Source: Tricholoma matsutake
Taxonomy: Eukaryota > Basidiomycota > Agaricomycetes > Agaricales > Tricholomataceae
Reading direction: 5' to 3'
DNA: 64,000 nt
Assembly (NCBI GenBank): GCA_026075535.2
Contig: AP026541.1
Coordinates: 3,782,001 to 3,846,000 of the forward strand
The notes below the pieces were generated by a model that did not search any database, was not told where the DNA came from, and worked only from the letters and a program-made list of their open reading frames with translations. Positions 45,776 through 58,553 of this stretch are shown here, piece after piece; position 1 is the first letter of the stretch; each line of letters opens with the position of its first letter. The position numbers were made by a program, and so were the translations under genes.

Positions 45776-47182
45776 ATTGCCCCAATGCATTCGAAATCGT
45801 ATACGACCAAAGTCCATGACTTGAATGCGACGCAGTGCAGCAGTGTGCCGTCGGTGGAATTCCTTGATTAACCAAGGGGCATTTATGTCAGACTCTTCGA
45901 CCCATGAGTTCTCCTCATACCCATAACCCTTCCAATGTACCAAATACTGGAGTTTTCCTCGATGCAAACGGCTGTCCAAGATTGACTTGACTTCATATTG
46001 GGGTTCTCCCTCGATCACTGTAGGTGGTGGTGGTGGGTGTGAATGGCATCCCAGGAACGGATCTGGGGGAGCTGGAAGCAATTTGACGACATCGAAGACG
46101 GGATGGAGTCTGGACATGGAGGCTGGGAGGTGTAGACGATAGGCATGTGTTCCAATGCACTTGACAATGGGGAAAGGTCCCAAGAAGCGATGAGCGAGTT
46201 TCTTGGATGGACGTGTAGTGGAGACGTCACTGGAGTCAAGATAAACTCGATCACCAACCTTGTACTGAGGGGTTGGGGAGTGGTGTTGGTTGTAAAATCG
46301 TGCCATGTCGTCCTTCACCTTTGCTAAGGCTGCCCTTGCCTCCTCCAAGCTATCCCTCATGTGTTCTGTGAACTCATTCACCATCTTGATGTGTGAGGGA
46401 GTTTGGCGAGGTTCAAATCCCATGCGTGGATGTCGTCCAGTGTCTAAGAAGAAAAGGGTCTGTTGAGTGGAAGCATGGACATGGTTGTTGTATCCGAACT
46501 CGGCCAAAGGAAGGAGATCATCCCAATTGTCCTGGCGTTCATTGACAAAGAGGTGGATGTACTGCTCCAGTTCCTGGTTGACTCGCTCCATCTGGCCATC
46601 AGTTTGTGGGTGATAAGCGGTTGAAGCGAGGAGTTTGATCCCCAGGAGTCGGTACAGCTCACGACTCTGCCATGAACTGAGGGCCATGATCCGAGAGGAA
46701 GGCACCAGGAAGTCCATGTAATTTCCACACGTGGTGGAGGTAGAGTCGAGTGGCACCTAGGGCACTGACAGTGGTGTGAGTGGGAATGAAGTGAGCGCGT
46801 TTTCCCACTGAGTCAACTGTGCACATCACCGCATCAAACCCATTTGACTCTGGCAATTCCACCACAAAGTCGATGCTGACGACATCCCAACGACTCTCTG
46901 GAATAGGAAGAGGGTGTAGCTCACCAATAGGCTTGCGATGAGGAACCTTGGTGCATAAGCAAAGGTCACAAGTGTGACAATACTGACCAATGAGCCGTGA
47001 CATTTGTGGCTACCAATAGTTCCATGAGGTGAGCTCCAAGGTCTTCCAGCATCCAGGGTGGCCCGCAATCTGTGAGTCATGGTGTTGGGATATGATGCAT
47101 CGGCAAAGGTCTGGGTCATTGGGAACATAGATGTGATCCCTGAAATACAACAAGTCCTCCTTTTCAGCCCACTCTGCTGCAC
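45767..47182 (-). pseudogene. Gypsy integrase with C-terminal chromodomain
   Basis: Zinc-binding region: HDSQIAGHPGCWKTLEL (in frame just upstream, near 47060), then CHTCDLCLCTKVPHRKP. Catalytic core: WDVVSIDFVVELPES (Asp), FLSDHGPQF (Asp), STAYHPQTDGQMERVNQELE (Glu), then the GPFPIVKCIGTHAYRL region and a chromodomain, YEVKSILDSRLHRGK, YLVHWKGYGYEENSWVEES, ending WGNAP at 45767. Breaks: TAG at 47010-47012 (Trp expected) and a frame slip near 46665 between FMAES and SRELYRLLG. The chromodomain, in chromoviruses, directs insertion to methylated heterochromatin. Confidence 0.9.
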
Positions 47183-49084
47183 GTAAGGAAAGGGTCGATC
47201 CCTTCCTCAGTTCTTTAACAGCTCGGGCGACAACATCCTCATGTAAACCGCTATGGTTTGCACAACAAATGTCACGTAGGATGTCCCGCTCCTCGCCCTG
47301 GGGTGCGATGCCTTCCAGTGCCCGAATGGTGAACAGGTCTGGCTGCAACAGCACAATGTTTTGGTTGTCACCGCTGCCATCCCCATGGTCTGCATGTCGG
47401 GATAGGGCATTGGTCTTCCCCATGCTGCAACCCGGATGGTGGTGCAAGGAGAAGTCGAATCTAGATAGATACAGGGACCAACAAGCTTGACGACGGTTCA
47501 ATTTCTTGGCCATCATGAAGTACTCAAGATTCTTGTGATCTGTCCAAATTTCCATCTTGTGTTGGGCACCCTCGAGGAAGTGTCGCCACTCCTCAAGCGC
47601 ACGCATTATCGCCAACATCTCCTTGTCATGGATCTCGTAGTTTCACTCTACAGCACTAAGGCTTTTGGAGTAGAACGCAACAGGATGCCACTTCTGGTCC
47701 TCCAGAGACTGCTGAGACAACACAGCACCCATCGCAAAGTCAGAACTGTTGGCTTCTACATGAAAGGACGCGAATTGTCAGCAAAGGTAAGGATCGGAGC
47801 GGAAGTGACCATCTCCTTAAGCTTTTCGAATGCCTCCTGTTGTGCATTATCCCACCTCCATGCTTCCTTTCCTGTCAAGTCGAACAGTGGTCATGCATGA
47901 TGTGAGAAATCCTTGATAAAACGCCGATAGAAATTGATGAAGCCCAGGAAAGACTGCACCTCCTTCTTGTTTGTGGGCATTGGCCAAGCTGTGACCCCGT
48001 TTACCTTGATAGGATCCATCTCCACTTGACCCTCCGAGATAATCAGGCCGAGGTACTCGATTTTGGTCCTTTCGAACTCGCATTTGTCCTGACAAAGGTA
48101 GAGTTTGTACCGTCAAAGTCGCTCTAGGATGAGGCGCGTGATGCGATGGTGCTCTTCAACCATGCGAGTGAAGATGAGGATGTCATCGAGATAGATGCAG
48201 ACAACGCCTTCGAGGATGAGGTCATGGAAGATGTCGTTCATCATGGTCTGAAAGGTGGCAGGGCTATTAGTAAGGCCAAAGAACATGACAAGCAGTTCAA
48301 AAAGACCACAGTTGGTACAAAAGGCTGCCTTCCACTCATCTCCCTCCTTTATCCTCACATTATTATAGCCCCAACAGGCATCGAGCTTGGTGAAGTATTG
48401 GGCTCCATGGAGCTGGTTTACGAGTTTGGAGATGAGGGGTAGTGGGTAGCAATTCTCGACCGTGATGTTGTTGAGCCTTCTGTAGTCTTGAACTGGTCGA
48501 AGTGAGCCATCCTTCTTCTTGACAAAGAAAAAGGGAGAGGCCATGGGTGACTTGGATGGTTGAATATGTCCAGAGGCCACGTGCTCGTCAATGAACTGGT
48601 CAAGCTGCCATTGTTCTTCCGGAGAGAGAGGATAGACCTTGCAGGATGAAGGGGTTGTGCCGGGGGTGAGTTCGATCGCATGATCCCATGGCTTGCGCAC
48701 AGGAAGAGAGTTGAATGACTCCTTGGAGAACACGTCTTCAAACTCATGGAGATGAGGGAGTAAGGAGTTAGTAGAGGATTTAGCAGCATTGTTTTTGTGG
48801 AAGGCCTCGGCAAGGCGTTGGGATATGTTCGATGTGGCACACACCTCATGCGATGAGCAAATCGCAGTGTAGAAGATCCAATCACCCTCCTCCACTTCCT
48901 CTGGGTCCTCATCATCATCATCCAAGTCCAGCATTAGATCAGGAACCCCTTCCAATTCCACTTCAGGTATAGGCAGGGGTCCAGCACGACACTTCTGAGT
49001 ACGTTGTATTGCCGCCTTCTGTCCACGATGTTCTTGCCTGGCTTCTGTGAAACACGTCCGACAGCAGGATGGACATCGGCTCAT
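47183..49084 (-). pseudogene. Gypsy reverse transcriptase and RNase H
   Basis: RT: ELTPGTTPSSCKVYPLSPEE, SGHIQPSKSPMASPFFFVKK, VQDYRRLNNITVENCYPLP, FTKLDACWGYNNVRI, FGLTNSPATFQTMMND, IYLDDILIF (YLDD catalytic site, about 48175-48200). Thumb: EYLGLIISEGQVEMDP, FLGFINFYRRFIKDFSHHA. RNase H: NSSDFAMGAVLSQQ, WHPVAFYSKSLSAVE, EIHDKEMLAIMRALEEWRH, WTDHKNLEYFM. TGA codons at 48113-48115, about 47891 (after HHA) and about 47643 (after SAVE) each fit Arg. An acidic spacer (DLDDDDEDPEEVEEGD) joins protease to RT. Confidence 0.92.
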
Positions 49085-49126
49085 GGTAACCTCCCTGGTA
49101 CGCCAGTCGACCTCTTGGTTATGGTC

Positions 49127-49663
49127 TCAAAGCCATGGATATCCCAAAATCACCTTTTGCTTTCCTAATTGAGTGACAGCAAAAAGGGCACGCTCACTAT
49201 GATCTTTGTAACGGAGAACCAGGTCTGCAACTTCTCGGATGGCACCAGCTTCATTTGGGGATCCATCCACATTATATACAGGTATTGGACATGAGAGTGA
49301 GCGAGTATTTAGGCAATGTTGTTGTACCAGATGGGAATCGATGAAGAGACCAGTCGCACCAGAGTCCAGGAGCGCAGAGACACCGAGTATCTGTCCAGTG
49401 TCGGTTGTCTGCAGTTCGATGGCTAGGTTTAAGGAATGTGCAGAGGGAGTGGATGCCACAATATACTTGCATGGTAGTTTACGTTCCCATGATTTAATTT
49501 TGGGACGTGGAGTAGAAGGAGAGATGGGGAGAGCAGGTACGTCTTTATCCAACTTCGAAGGGTCAGAGAGGGGAGCAGTCACAGAAATGGATTCATTCTC
49601 CAGGGATTCAACTGACAAGACTTCAAAGCGGTTATGGACAGGCAGTGAGGGCGTACAATTCAC
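49127..49663 (-). pseudogene. Gypsy aspartic protease region
   Basis: Open frame of 178 codons with VSALLDSGATGLFIDSHLV (DSG catalytic triad intact, about 49320-49375), SCPIPVYNVDGSPNEAG and KVILGYPWL, then TGA at 49127-49129 where the polyprotein would continue DHNQEVDW. Releases mature proteins from the polyprotein. Confidence 0.88.
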
Positions 49664-50782
49664 TCGCTGTGAATAGGAAAATCCTGCTCCTCTACAACTT
49701 CCAACTTAATCTCCTCTGCAACTTGATCCTTCGCTTCCTCAACATCTACAAGCACCAACAAATCTTGCAGGAGTTCGTCTCGTCCCTCGGGGGTGAGCAT
49801 GCGGATATCCTGATGATGGGGACACGCTCCAGCCCTGTGTCCAGGTTCCCCACAACGGTAGCAGAGATCCAACTTACGTGCACAGCTGCGGGCTGCATCA
49901 ACATCCATTGGTACTGGGACATTGATGGCTGGTGTGGGAGTTTGACAAACAGGAATGGGGTTAGGGCAGGGGAGGCTTCGATTGAAGGTGTAGGGTGTAT
50001 GAGTGGTAGTTGGAGCACGGAATGCAGCATTAAATGCTGCATTTGTGAGTCAGTTCTCGTCACAGAGTGAAGCAGCTTCATACCAAGCAAGGATATCATC
50101 GTCCGCTGGGCGCCCTTCCAACATCTGTGCAATCTGGTCCTGAATTTCTCGGTTGAGTCCCCATCGGAACTTCACCACCACTGGTAACCCACTCCCATAT
50201 CCTGCCATGTCCACCAAATCCTTGAACTCATTGATATAGTCATCCACCCTGGTGGTAAGCGGATGACTCAAGTTGTGTCACTGCTCGGTGGCGTTCATTG
50301 AGGGGGCAGAAGTGGCGTACAAACTCAGCTCAAAAGTCACCCCAAGTGGAGAAAGGTAGAGAACCGAGTTCTTTAGTTTGACGTAGGATACGGTCCACAT
50401 AGAGATAGGCGCGTTCAGATTTCATGTATGTGAAGGCCCAATAAATTTTTGCAGCCTCATCGATGAATTGATGTGACTGGAGACTAATGTATAACTCACA
50501 GGAATTAAGGAATGCACATCCCTGCGCACGTGCACCATTAAATTCAGTGGGGGGAGACAGTTTGATCTGGGCACGTTCCTTAGTGGACGTGTTTGGCAAA
50601 ACGTCGTTGTTGGGTGCACTTGGAGTCGTAAAGGGGGAACTATTGGTCGTAGGGTTAGCCTGGAGGGTCCTAACAAAGTTTTCAATCATAGATTTAAGCG
50701 AGTCGATTTGCGCATGCATTCCGGAAACATCGCTTTCAAGCACATCAAAGTGTTCTGATGCGTCCATGTCGCTAGGGAGCAC
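49660..50782 (-). pseudogene. Gypsy Gag
   Basis: MLPSDMDASEHFDVLESDVS (50782), KLSPPTEFNGARAQGCAFLN, FTYMKSERAYLYVDRIL, then TGA at 50330-50332 (FxAEFV), a frame slip near 50270, TTRVDDYINEFKDLVDMAGY, VVVKFRWGLNREIQDQI, TGA near 50050, and the zinc knuckle LCYRCGEPGHRAGACP (about 49820-49870). Capsid plus nucleocapsid organisation is normal for Ty3/gypsy. Confidence 0.88.
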
Positions 50783-50933
50783 ATTTGGCGAAAATGGTGG
50801 CGTAATAAAGGCGAGATTATCTGGAACGGTGTGTAGGGACTCTGTGGAGCTTTGGGAAGCATCGTCCAGTCCGTACCTGCCTATCTTGGGCAGCGCGTTC
50901 GCAATTTTCGGGCCTTAGGGGAGAGTTTTCTAC

Positions 50934-51359
50934 TATAAGGGCAACCTAAGCCTCTAGCAAAGGGAAATCCAAAGTTAAAATTATACTACATAATACAGGC
51001 ATTGGGGACACACCTAGCAAAGGGAAATCTGAAGAGAAAACTCTAAGGATCCCCTTGCTGATGCCCAGTATATGTGAAGACGACAAAAATCAAATATAAT
51101 CTAAAAATAGAAAAAGGCGGAGATAGGCGGATCAAGGCCGCCGAATGACATCATACCAAGGGGTATGTGTCGGAAGGGGTACTCCGCCTCTAAATATAAA
51201 AGTGTCAACATGTACAAACATGATAGCAAGGGAAAATTAGTAATAAAATCTGGAAAAATCATAGAAAATGAAGAATAGAAGAAAATGAGGTGGGGAAAAA
51301 TATAGGATGAACATAAAAAATAGGAAAAACACACAGGGCACCCCCCTAGTCCCCTTACA
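50934..51359 (-). repeat. Gypsy 5' LTR
   Basis: 426 bp, same length as the 3' LTR, with about nine differences. It carries the internal promoter for the minus-strand transcript; a TATAAAAG-like element is not obvious on that strand. Confidence 0.93.
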
Positions 51360-51730
51360 GGTGGTTTTAATACTGTAGATTTCAAACCTCAAATGGATGG
51401 AAGTCAGACTTATTTTATTACAACTTTTTCATAAGTGAGTAGGATGAAATTTCTTCTTGTAAATGAATTATAGGGGTGGTTTTAATACTGTAGATTTCAA
51501 ACCTCAAATGGATGGAAGTCAGACTTATTTTATTACAACTTTTTCATAAGTGAGTAGGATGGAATTTCTTCTTGAAAATGAATGAATTATAGGGGTGGTT
51601 TTAATACTGTAGATTTCAAACCTCAAATGGATGGAAGTCAGACTTATTTTATTACAACTTTTTCATAAGTGAGTAGGATGAAATTTCTTCTTGAAAATGA
51701 ATGAATTATAGGGGTGCTTTTAATACTTCA
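51360..51730. repeat. ~117-bp tandem repeat, right of the gypsy element
   Basis: Three units starting near 51361, 51475 and 51594, each GGTGGTTTTAATACTGTAG, TTCAAACCTCAAATGGATGG, ACTTATTTTATTACAACTTT, GAATTATAGGGG, then a partial fourth at 51712. Much more alike to each other than to the unit at 45195. Confidence 0.88.
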
Positions 51731-53231
51731 TCAAATAGATGGAATGTCATTATTTTATACCACAGCAGGCTGAATTTCATCATCTATGCATTGTGCTAGT
51801 CAAGTCATTTCATACCTGCCTTCATGCAGCAAGTCACATGTCATATCTATACCTGGCACACCTGAGACTTCAACTTCATGTGCAATATCAACCAAGGTCT
51901 GACATGTTTGCATGCTCTCTCACTTCCACTCCTACCACCATCACCACACCATCAATGGTCAAGCCTGCTGCCTCCTACCACCACCAACCACCTCCCACTG
52001 CCATCAACAGCCACAAACACCAACAATGAACTGCATGGCTGCAAGAGTGCCACGTCACATGTGGATTTGGATGTTGACAGCCATTGACATGTGTTGAGGG
52101 GCCTTGGAAACTAAGTATTTTTATTGTTGTTTTTGTAGTTTTTGAAGTTCTAACAAGGTTTTTTCTGTTATTTTTAGGTTATCTACTACTTTTACAACAA
52201 CAACACACAATGCATGCCTATGCCCTCCTCCCCATCCAAATGGGATGTGAGGGGGGTTGGTTGAGGTTAAGAGACCCCAGGGAGGTACCAGGTGGCCCAG
52301 GTAGCTGGGTACCTACAAGGTAAGCACACAAAATGCCCACCATCTGCCACTATCCACCCCACCACCTCTCAAAACAGGCAACATCGCTGCCACAACAGCA
52401 GGATGGTGTAACAAGATGCACCACCAATGACCCAACCCACTCAGGATGACAACGGCAATGGAACAAAGGAAACAGGGCCAGGTGACACCGACTACAAACA
52501 CCCCAACACCAATGGCAGACAGGACCAGGATGATGAGAACAATGATGCCAATGCAAACTGCGACAGCACTGACAATGGGGATGATGAGAATGGCACCCAC
52601 AACCACAAGGAAGGCAAAACGATGACAATGGCCACAGTGGACCATGAGGACCACGAGGACAACCACCACCAAGAACGGCACAACAGGGACAATGACTGGA
52701 AGATGAGACAACACCAGGACCAGGGGATGACAGGCACAAGGACAATGACATCAAGGACCAGCACCAGGGCAACAGGGACAGTGAGGACAATGAGGATGAC
52801 AATGACAGGGACAACAGGAACGATGGGCACCAGGACCAGCCAGGGACAAAGGGGATGACCAGGACAAGGAGCAAACAATGGGGAATGCAGATGATGAGAC
52901 CACAACAACAAAGACAACAACAACAACAGGAACAACACACTGCCCACCCCCGAGCAACTGTTTGTGGGCCCAAATGACAACTAGAGCCGTTTGGGCCCAG
53001 GTAATTTTTCTTATCTTTGTTTCTTATTTTTTGTTTAAAATATACATAGTCAGTTTAGATGCAATATATTGAGTTGTACAAAACCTGTGAGACCAACATC
53101 TGCCTGTAGCTGATTGAAAATTCACTACTAAAAGTATGAAACTGATAATGAAACCAAACAAAGTGGATGAATATTCTTCCACTCCAAAAAAATTTAACCT
53201 GGACAGAAGGTTTTTTTTTGCCCTTGATGGG
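51731..53231. other. Low-complexity block with relics of the 21.5-kb repeat
   Basis: 52200-52290 repeats features of the 21480-22625 array (CATCCAAATGGGATGTGAGG, GAGGTTAAG). 52430-52930 is a degenerate GACAA/AGGACAA-rich tract that generates long but compositionally absurd ORFs on both strands. 52980-53000 and 53575-53595 share CGTTTGGGCCC. No gene. Confidence 0.5.
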
Positions 53232-54342
53232 TAAGGAGTGACATGGGTATGGGTAAACCCATGATAATGTGGTCACGGGTACACTCACGTATGGGTACAG
53301 GTTCCAGATTGCCATACCTGAGCAACACCATACCCTTTTCCATGGTGTTACGGGTATGTCTGGGTATGCCAGTACCAGGATTTTGGTCAGGTGAGTGATC
53401 ATCTGACCTTGTTGATTCACTCACGAGTCATGACACTTACTAGTTTTAAACTACAGGACATTTCATGACCACCATAACACCCCCAACCACTGCCATGAGC
53501 AACTGCTTGTGGGGTGGAAACAGGGAGTGAGGACGACTAGCTCAATGGCCACATCATGATGGATATGGGCCCAAACGATGTCTAGCATCGTTTGGGCCCT
53601 AGGTATTTTTTTATATCTTTCAATCTCCTTACTTTCTAACTAATCTATTTGATTTTTAGGTTCTAATAGCGAGACATCACCATCGACAGCACCCCACCAC
53701 CACAGGTATTTTTTTATATCTTTCAATCTTCTTACTTTCTAACTAATCTATTTGACTTTTAGGTTCTAATAGTGAGACATCACCATCAACAGCACCCCAC
53801 CACCACCACCACCACTGCAAGCCTCTGCTCGCAGGGTGGATAACAACAGGGATGGAACTGGCAACACGTTGGACAACTGGTACCGCACAAGCAGCACCCC
53901 CAACCACTGCCACGAGCAACTGCTCATGGGGTGGGGTGCAACAAGAAGGGGGGGAGCAGGCACAATGACAACAATGATGATGGCTACCACCACTGCCAAC
54001 ACCACCATAGCACTGCCAACTGCTCATGGGGTGGAAATGGGGTGCAACGAGGATGGGGACAACGAGAAGGCCCCCCCCTCTCACTGCAAACATGAGCAGG
54101 GGGGGTTTTTTGTTATGTTCTCAGTGACAACAGGCCCCCCCTTGCTCAAACATGAGAGGGGGGCATTCTTATTATGTATATATATTAGTATAGTGTAAAT
54201 ACATTATTAAAATATGTAGTTGGGTTGAAACCCATGGAAACCCATGGTAAACACCACACCCCTACCTGTATGGGTACAGTGTTCATGGGTACAGGTACAG
54301 GTCTGAAAAAATATACCCGTGGGTTACCCATGTCACACCCTA
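53232..54342. mobile_element. hAT-like element 4, non-autonomous, 1111 bp
   Basis: Ends TAAGGAGTGACATGGGTA (left) and TAGGGTGTGACATGGGTA (right, inverted). Flanks TTGATGGG (53224-53231) and TTGATGAA (54343-54350) are an 8-bp duplication with two G-to-A changes. Subterminal GGGTAC/GTACCC-rich repeats. The interior holds a ~103-bp direct repeat and CCCCAACCACTGCCA motifs. Confidence 0.72.
53601..53805. repeat. Direct repeat inside hAT-like element 4
   Basis: Two copies, about 53602-53702 and 53706-53806, of a unit with AGGTATTTTTTTATATCTTT, CTTACTTTCTAACTAATC, TTTTAGGTTCTAATAG and GAGACATCACCATC. Only a few differences, so a recent local duplication. Confidence 0.85.
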
Positions 54343-54350
54343 TTGATGAA

Positions 54351-55129
54351 ATGAAAACCATCCCATAGTCGAAAGGAGTCTCATGGTGTGAATTACCCCA
54401 TTTAGAAGATGGAAGTCATCCCAAGGGATAAATTCAATGGGGTATGAATACGGACAAATTTTGAGGTGTTTTCAACCTCTTAACTCATCCATTCTGAGGG
54501 GGAATTTTCACAACTTTTAGGGTATGTTTTTCCCCAAAAATCAGATGATTTTTATTCTTTTTCAATGGCCACAAAGGATGGAAATTCTACCCAAAACAGA
54601 TGACTTTCTACTCAATTCCTTCACCTCAGTGGCTGAATTACTGGTTGATTTTCCACATCCATGGGTCTCACTGTGTGCCTGGTCCTTAGATCAGGCAGAC
54701 ATGATGGTACCACTACACCACCACACCCCAGTATGTAGGTTTATAACCACAACCACAACCACAACCACGGCTACAGCTACAGCTACAGCTTACCAGTGTC
54801 AGTACCAGCACCTAACATTGCTGTGGTGTATGGTAAAATGTGAGCCTTGTTTATAGGCTGCACTGGCACTTTTTGGCTATTGGCCACCTGCACACTCTTT
54901 ACTGTCATTGTTCATTACCACTCTCTTTCATGGCTCATGACAACTACCATTGCAGCCATCAGCACCACCAAACCTGCCTGTGTGCCCACAGAGAATAGAC
55001 AACTAAAGAATGTGGCTCCTCAACAGTCTTAGGTCTGAGACACTCATCCTTCTGGCCCCATCAAGCACATTCAGCAGTGGCTTCTTCATCATCTTGCAAC
55101 ATCAGAAAAATCCAAAATTTTCTTAATGA
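54351..55129. other. Stretch without a recognisable gene
   Basis: Includes a short (CCACAA)n and (AGCTAC)n microsatellite at 54747-54792. No coding motif. Confidence 0.35.
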
Positions 55130-55679
55130 CACTTAGGCATGCTTACCATGACTTAACAATGTTTCTAAGCACCGCTAAGTCAAGGGTCACTAAGCCCATC
55201 TATGCTTAGACTAAGCCAAGTCCTCCCATGAATTTGACTTACCTGAGGCTTATTGTTCAGTTTATTCTGGACTTAGGCTAAGCATGGATCTAAGCAACAA
55301 TTTGAGTCAATTTCCCAGTGAACTTCTAAATGTAAGACAAACTTTAAGTGACTTAAGAGCATGATAAGCAGTTGAAAGCCTGATCCATAATTCAAGCATT
55401 GACCACATTAACTGGAAATCGGACCATTAAGCTTGCTAAGCATTCATAAAGCACACAAAAAAGTCTGTATTGGTGCATCAAGTATGTTCAAGCATGTGTA
55501 TAAAGATATGCTAAATGTGCTAAGCAATCATTAAGCAATCAAGGAGCTGCAAAAAGCAGAAACAAGCATAATAAGCCAGAGTTGAATCTGGCATGGCAAC
55601 AAGTGAGCAGACGTGATGAAATGAGAGCTGGATGGGGATTTTTCTATGAGGTATATACAATAACAGAAAGAAAACATGA

Positions 55680-58175
55680 TGCAGATTCTAAAAGATCATG
55701 TTAGTGAGGTCACAAAAACACAAAAATAACTTACAGTCTTCGTTGTTGTCATTGTCAGAGTTATCAACAAGGTTTCCCTGTTCATCATTATCATCATCGT
55801 CAATTTCAATGACTTCTTTAGCCTCAGTCTTGCTGTGAGTTGACTTCAGGTTCACGAATGGTTGGGCATCTTGAATGATGGCACCAAACTTGGTGTTTGT
55901 GAATGAGCTTGCTGACTTGACATAACTGTGGGCTGCCTTGCCCCATATAGCATCATTGAAACCAGTTTGGTGCATGGATTCTTTGCCTGTGGAGAGATTG
56001 AGAGTCTGAGGGAGGGTTACTGCCTTGCCTTTGCTAGCATGGGCCATCACAACAGTTAATGTTCCAGTAGCAATGAGAGTTAGAGCCCTCTCCACCTATT
56101 GACAATCAGAACAATCCCTCATGCACATTGTATGATGCATACTGAGGCAGCAGCCAAGCCCAAAGCACCAACCGTGGCAGGAGCTGGTTTTTCATGGAGA
56201 CCAGGCACATTAACAGAACCTTCAATTGCCAAGAGGTGAGCAGCAAAAGTCTGGAGGATGAAGGGCCCATGAAAGAGCCCCTTCCATTTCTGAGAATCAT
56301 TGGATGTATATAATGAGATAGTATTCAGCATCACATACCCTTTTATCATCATTGTCAGTATCTCTATACAAAAAGTGAAGATCCTTGAGGAAATTCCATA
56401 TGATCTTCATCCAAATTTAGTAAATCTTCTTGGGAATCACAAAATGCCAAGAGGACCATGATGCTGGCAGAACCAATAACATTGTGCCATGAGTCCACAA
56501 GGTGTTGAACCGTCTGAAAAAATATTCTAAAACCATTCTGGAATAAAGTCAGTCATACCTTCTGATAGATTGAGGTGGCCATCATTATCTCATATTGATG
56601 GACACTAGTTGCATCCCAGATCTTCTGCATTACCAGGACTGACTGTTTGACTGGCATGTCCCAAGGGTTGGCAGTTTGGCCAACAAATGCCATATACGTC
56701 ATCACAAAAGCATACTGGAACCATTGAGCATCAACCCAGTCTGGAAGGCCCTCATTTTGAGGCTTTTTGGAGGCTGTTCCACTGGCCTTTGAGGATATTT
56801 GGATGACAAGTTGCTGATCGCAATAACAATTAGATTGCTGTATTAAATGAATGAAAGCAACCCACCTTGCTAGTGAGTCTCTTTTTGCCCTTGGGAGGGC
56901 TGTTGATTGCAACCTCCCATTCCTCTCCTCCCCTCTCATCATTGTCTGAAAGGCCACCATCATCATTCAGAGAGAGTGTAGGTGGCAATTCAGATTTTAC
57001 CTTAACTGAATCTGATGTGTCAGTGAGGACGGAAGGAGCTGATGAGCGGCTAGCACCTACTCATAAGTGAGGGAACATAGCTGGAAACCAATTTAGTGGC
57101 TCGCAAGGTAGGGTTACTGTTGGGTACTGCTGACACCCACGCCTTGATTGTGGAGCCACATTTCTGTTTGTTGTGAGAGGTTTCACTGAGTGTCCAATAG
57201 AAAAGTGTTGAACAATCAAGGGTCAGCAGTGGAACCATGAGGTATTGGTGACAGGATAACCTGTTATTGTTTCCCATCAGATCACTGTCATCCTTCTGTT
57301 GTGAACATTTGGATGACCAATCAGGGTTTACTGCTGCTGGGGCTTCCTGTTTATACAAAGCCTTGATATCCACTATCACTCCCTCTCATTTCAACTTCTT
57401 GTTCCCCCTCACTGGAACCTGCAATGGGGCTTCAGGAGCTGGTCTCCCTCGCAAATCTTCCCCTGCATGCTTGCTAGACTTCAACATGTCAACATATGCA
57501 TTCTGGACCTTGTTCTCCTCAATCTTCTTCATTACAATGTCGATCTCATCTTGCACCTTGACCTTCACTTTCTTTGGCTTGGGCTCCTGTGGTAGCTCTT
57601 CATCAGAGGCTGGTACTATTTCTTCAGCATCATTTTTTGCCCTCTTTTTCTTTTCAGCCACTCTTCCACTAACTGGCTTTGCTCCTGCTGTTGATACAGC
57701 CTTTGCAGTTGCTACAGCTGTCACAGTTGCTTGGACTTTAAGCTTGTTGACAGGGTGAGGTGGGTTGTTGCTTTCAACAGTTGAATCATCAGTGATTGAC
57801 TTTTTGGAGGAGGGGTCTTCAAATGATGCCATATCAAAACCTTCAGCCATCTCAACGTCGCTCATCTCTGTAAGAGGGGTGAGGCAGGTGTCCTTTTGGC
57901 TGTGGGAAGTTGGCCATAGCTTTGGAGTGAAGGGTGGGCATGGCATAGTGTCAACAATGTCTTTGTTGGCCATGTCTGCATGCTCAAACTCTGCTGCATG
58001 GTTGATGCTGTCACTTTGCTTCTTCCTTGGCTGCCTTTGCCTGAGCTTTCATTGCACACTCTTGCTGGACCTCAGCTGTGGTTCAACATGGTTGTACAAT
58101 CCATTCCAGGGTGAGCCAATTTGTTTTTTGCATGTGTTTCAATGTGACGCTGAGGTACAGAGGCACCACACATCA
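55680..58175 (-). pseudogene. Basidiomycete hypothetical accessory protein (DUF6532-like)
   Basis: Minus gene beginning near MCGASVPQRHIETHAK. A coiled coil follows (TAEVQQECAMKAQAKAAKEE), then MANKDIVDTMPCPPFTPKLW, basic SGRVAEKKKRAKND and EPKPKKVKVKVQDEIDIVMK, VIVDIKALYKQEAPA, KAWVSAVPNSN, LPDWVDAQWFQYAFVMTYMA, WDMPVKQSVLVMQKIWDAT, FVYRDTDNDD, SWALHPPDFCC-type shifted text, AAASVERALTLIATGTL, LPQTLNLSTGKESMHQTGFN, and an acidic end (EIDDDDNDEQGNLVD). From memory this matches a frequent hypothetical protein of Agaricomycetes. TGAs replace Arg (for example in the segment before TTAEVQQ). Function unknown. It faces away from the transposase. Confidence 0.62.
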
Positions 58176-58553
58176 TAATGCAGGCTAGGGAGTGTTGGGT
58201 AGAATGCATACATGAACTGTTCTGCTAGTGAGGTTGTGAGAATAACAGAAAATGTACAACTTTTTTGTGACTTATACAGATTTTGATGACACAGACTTTA
58301 CCACACTACTACCAGTGGCCTTACTCATTTCATGTCCTGCACCTTTCACCTTTTGCAACTTGATTCCTCACTCTGGCTCACTAAAATATAATCTCATAAT
58401 GCTACCAAACCGAAATCTGCAAATTCACAATGCATTTACTCTTGGTTCTTCACCACCAACCCTTGCATGTCCCTACTGTGACACTTTCACAGCAAAGGTG
58501 GATGCACCAAACACATGTGAGCAAAGCACCAGGCAAACAGATCTGAACCCCAC

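Larger units (their letters stand above)
45330..51359 (-). mobile_element. Full-length Ty3/gypsy chromodomain retrotransposon
   Basis: 6030 bp with two 426-bp LTRs and a perfect 5-bp target duplication GGTGG (45325-45329, 51360-51364). Minus-strand order is gag, protease, RT, RNase H, integrase, chromodomain, which is the Ty3/gypsy chromovirus order. The LTRs differ at about nine positions by eye (near 2%), mostly transitions. Body frames are broken mainly by single TGA codons and two or three frame slips, so it is recent but non-autonomous. Confidence 0.95.

Noticed and set aside
52350..52980. Long ORFs on both strands (a 207-codon Cys/Ser/Leu-rich one on minus, Asn/Asp/Gly-rich ones on plus)
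   Set aside because: They come from a degenerate GACAA-rich low-complexity tract that happens to lack stops; no start context, intron or domain supports them.
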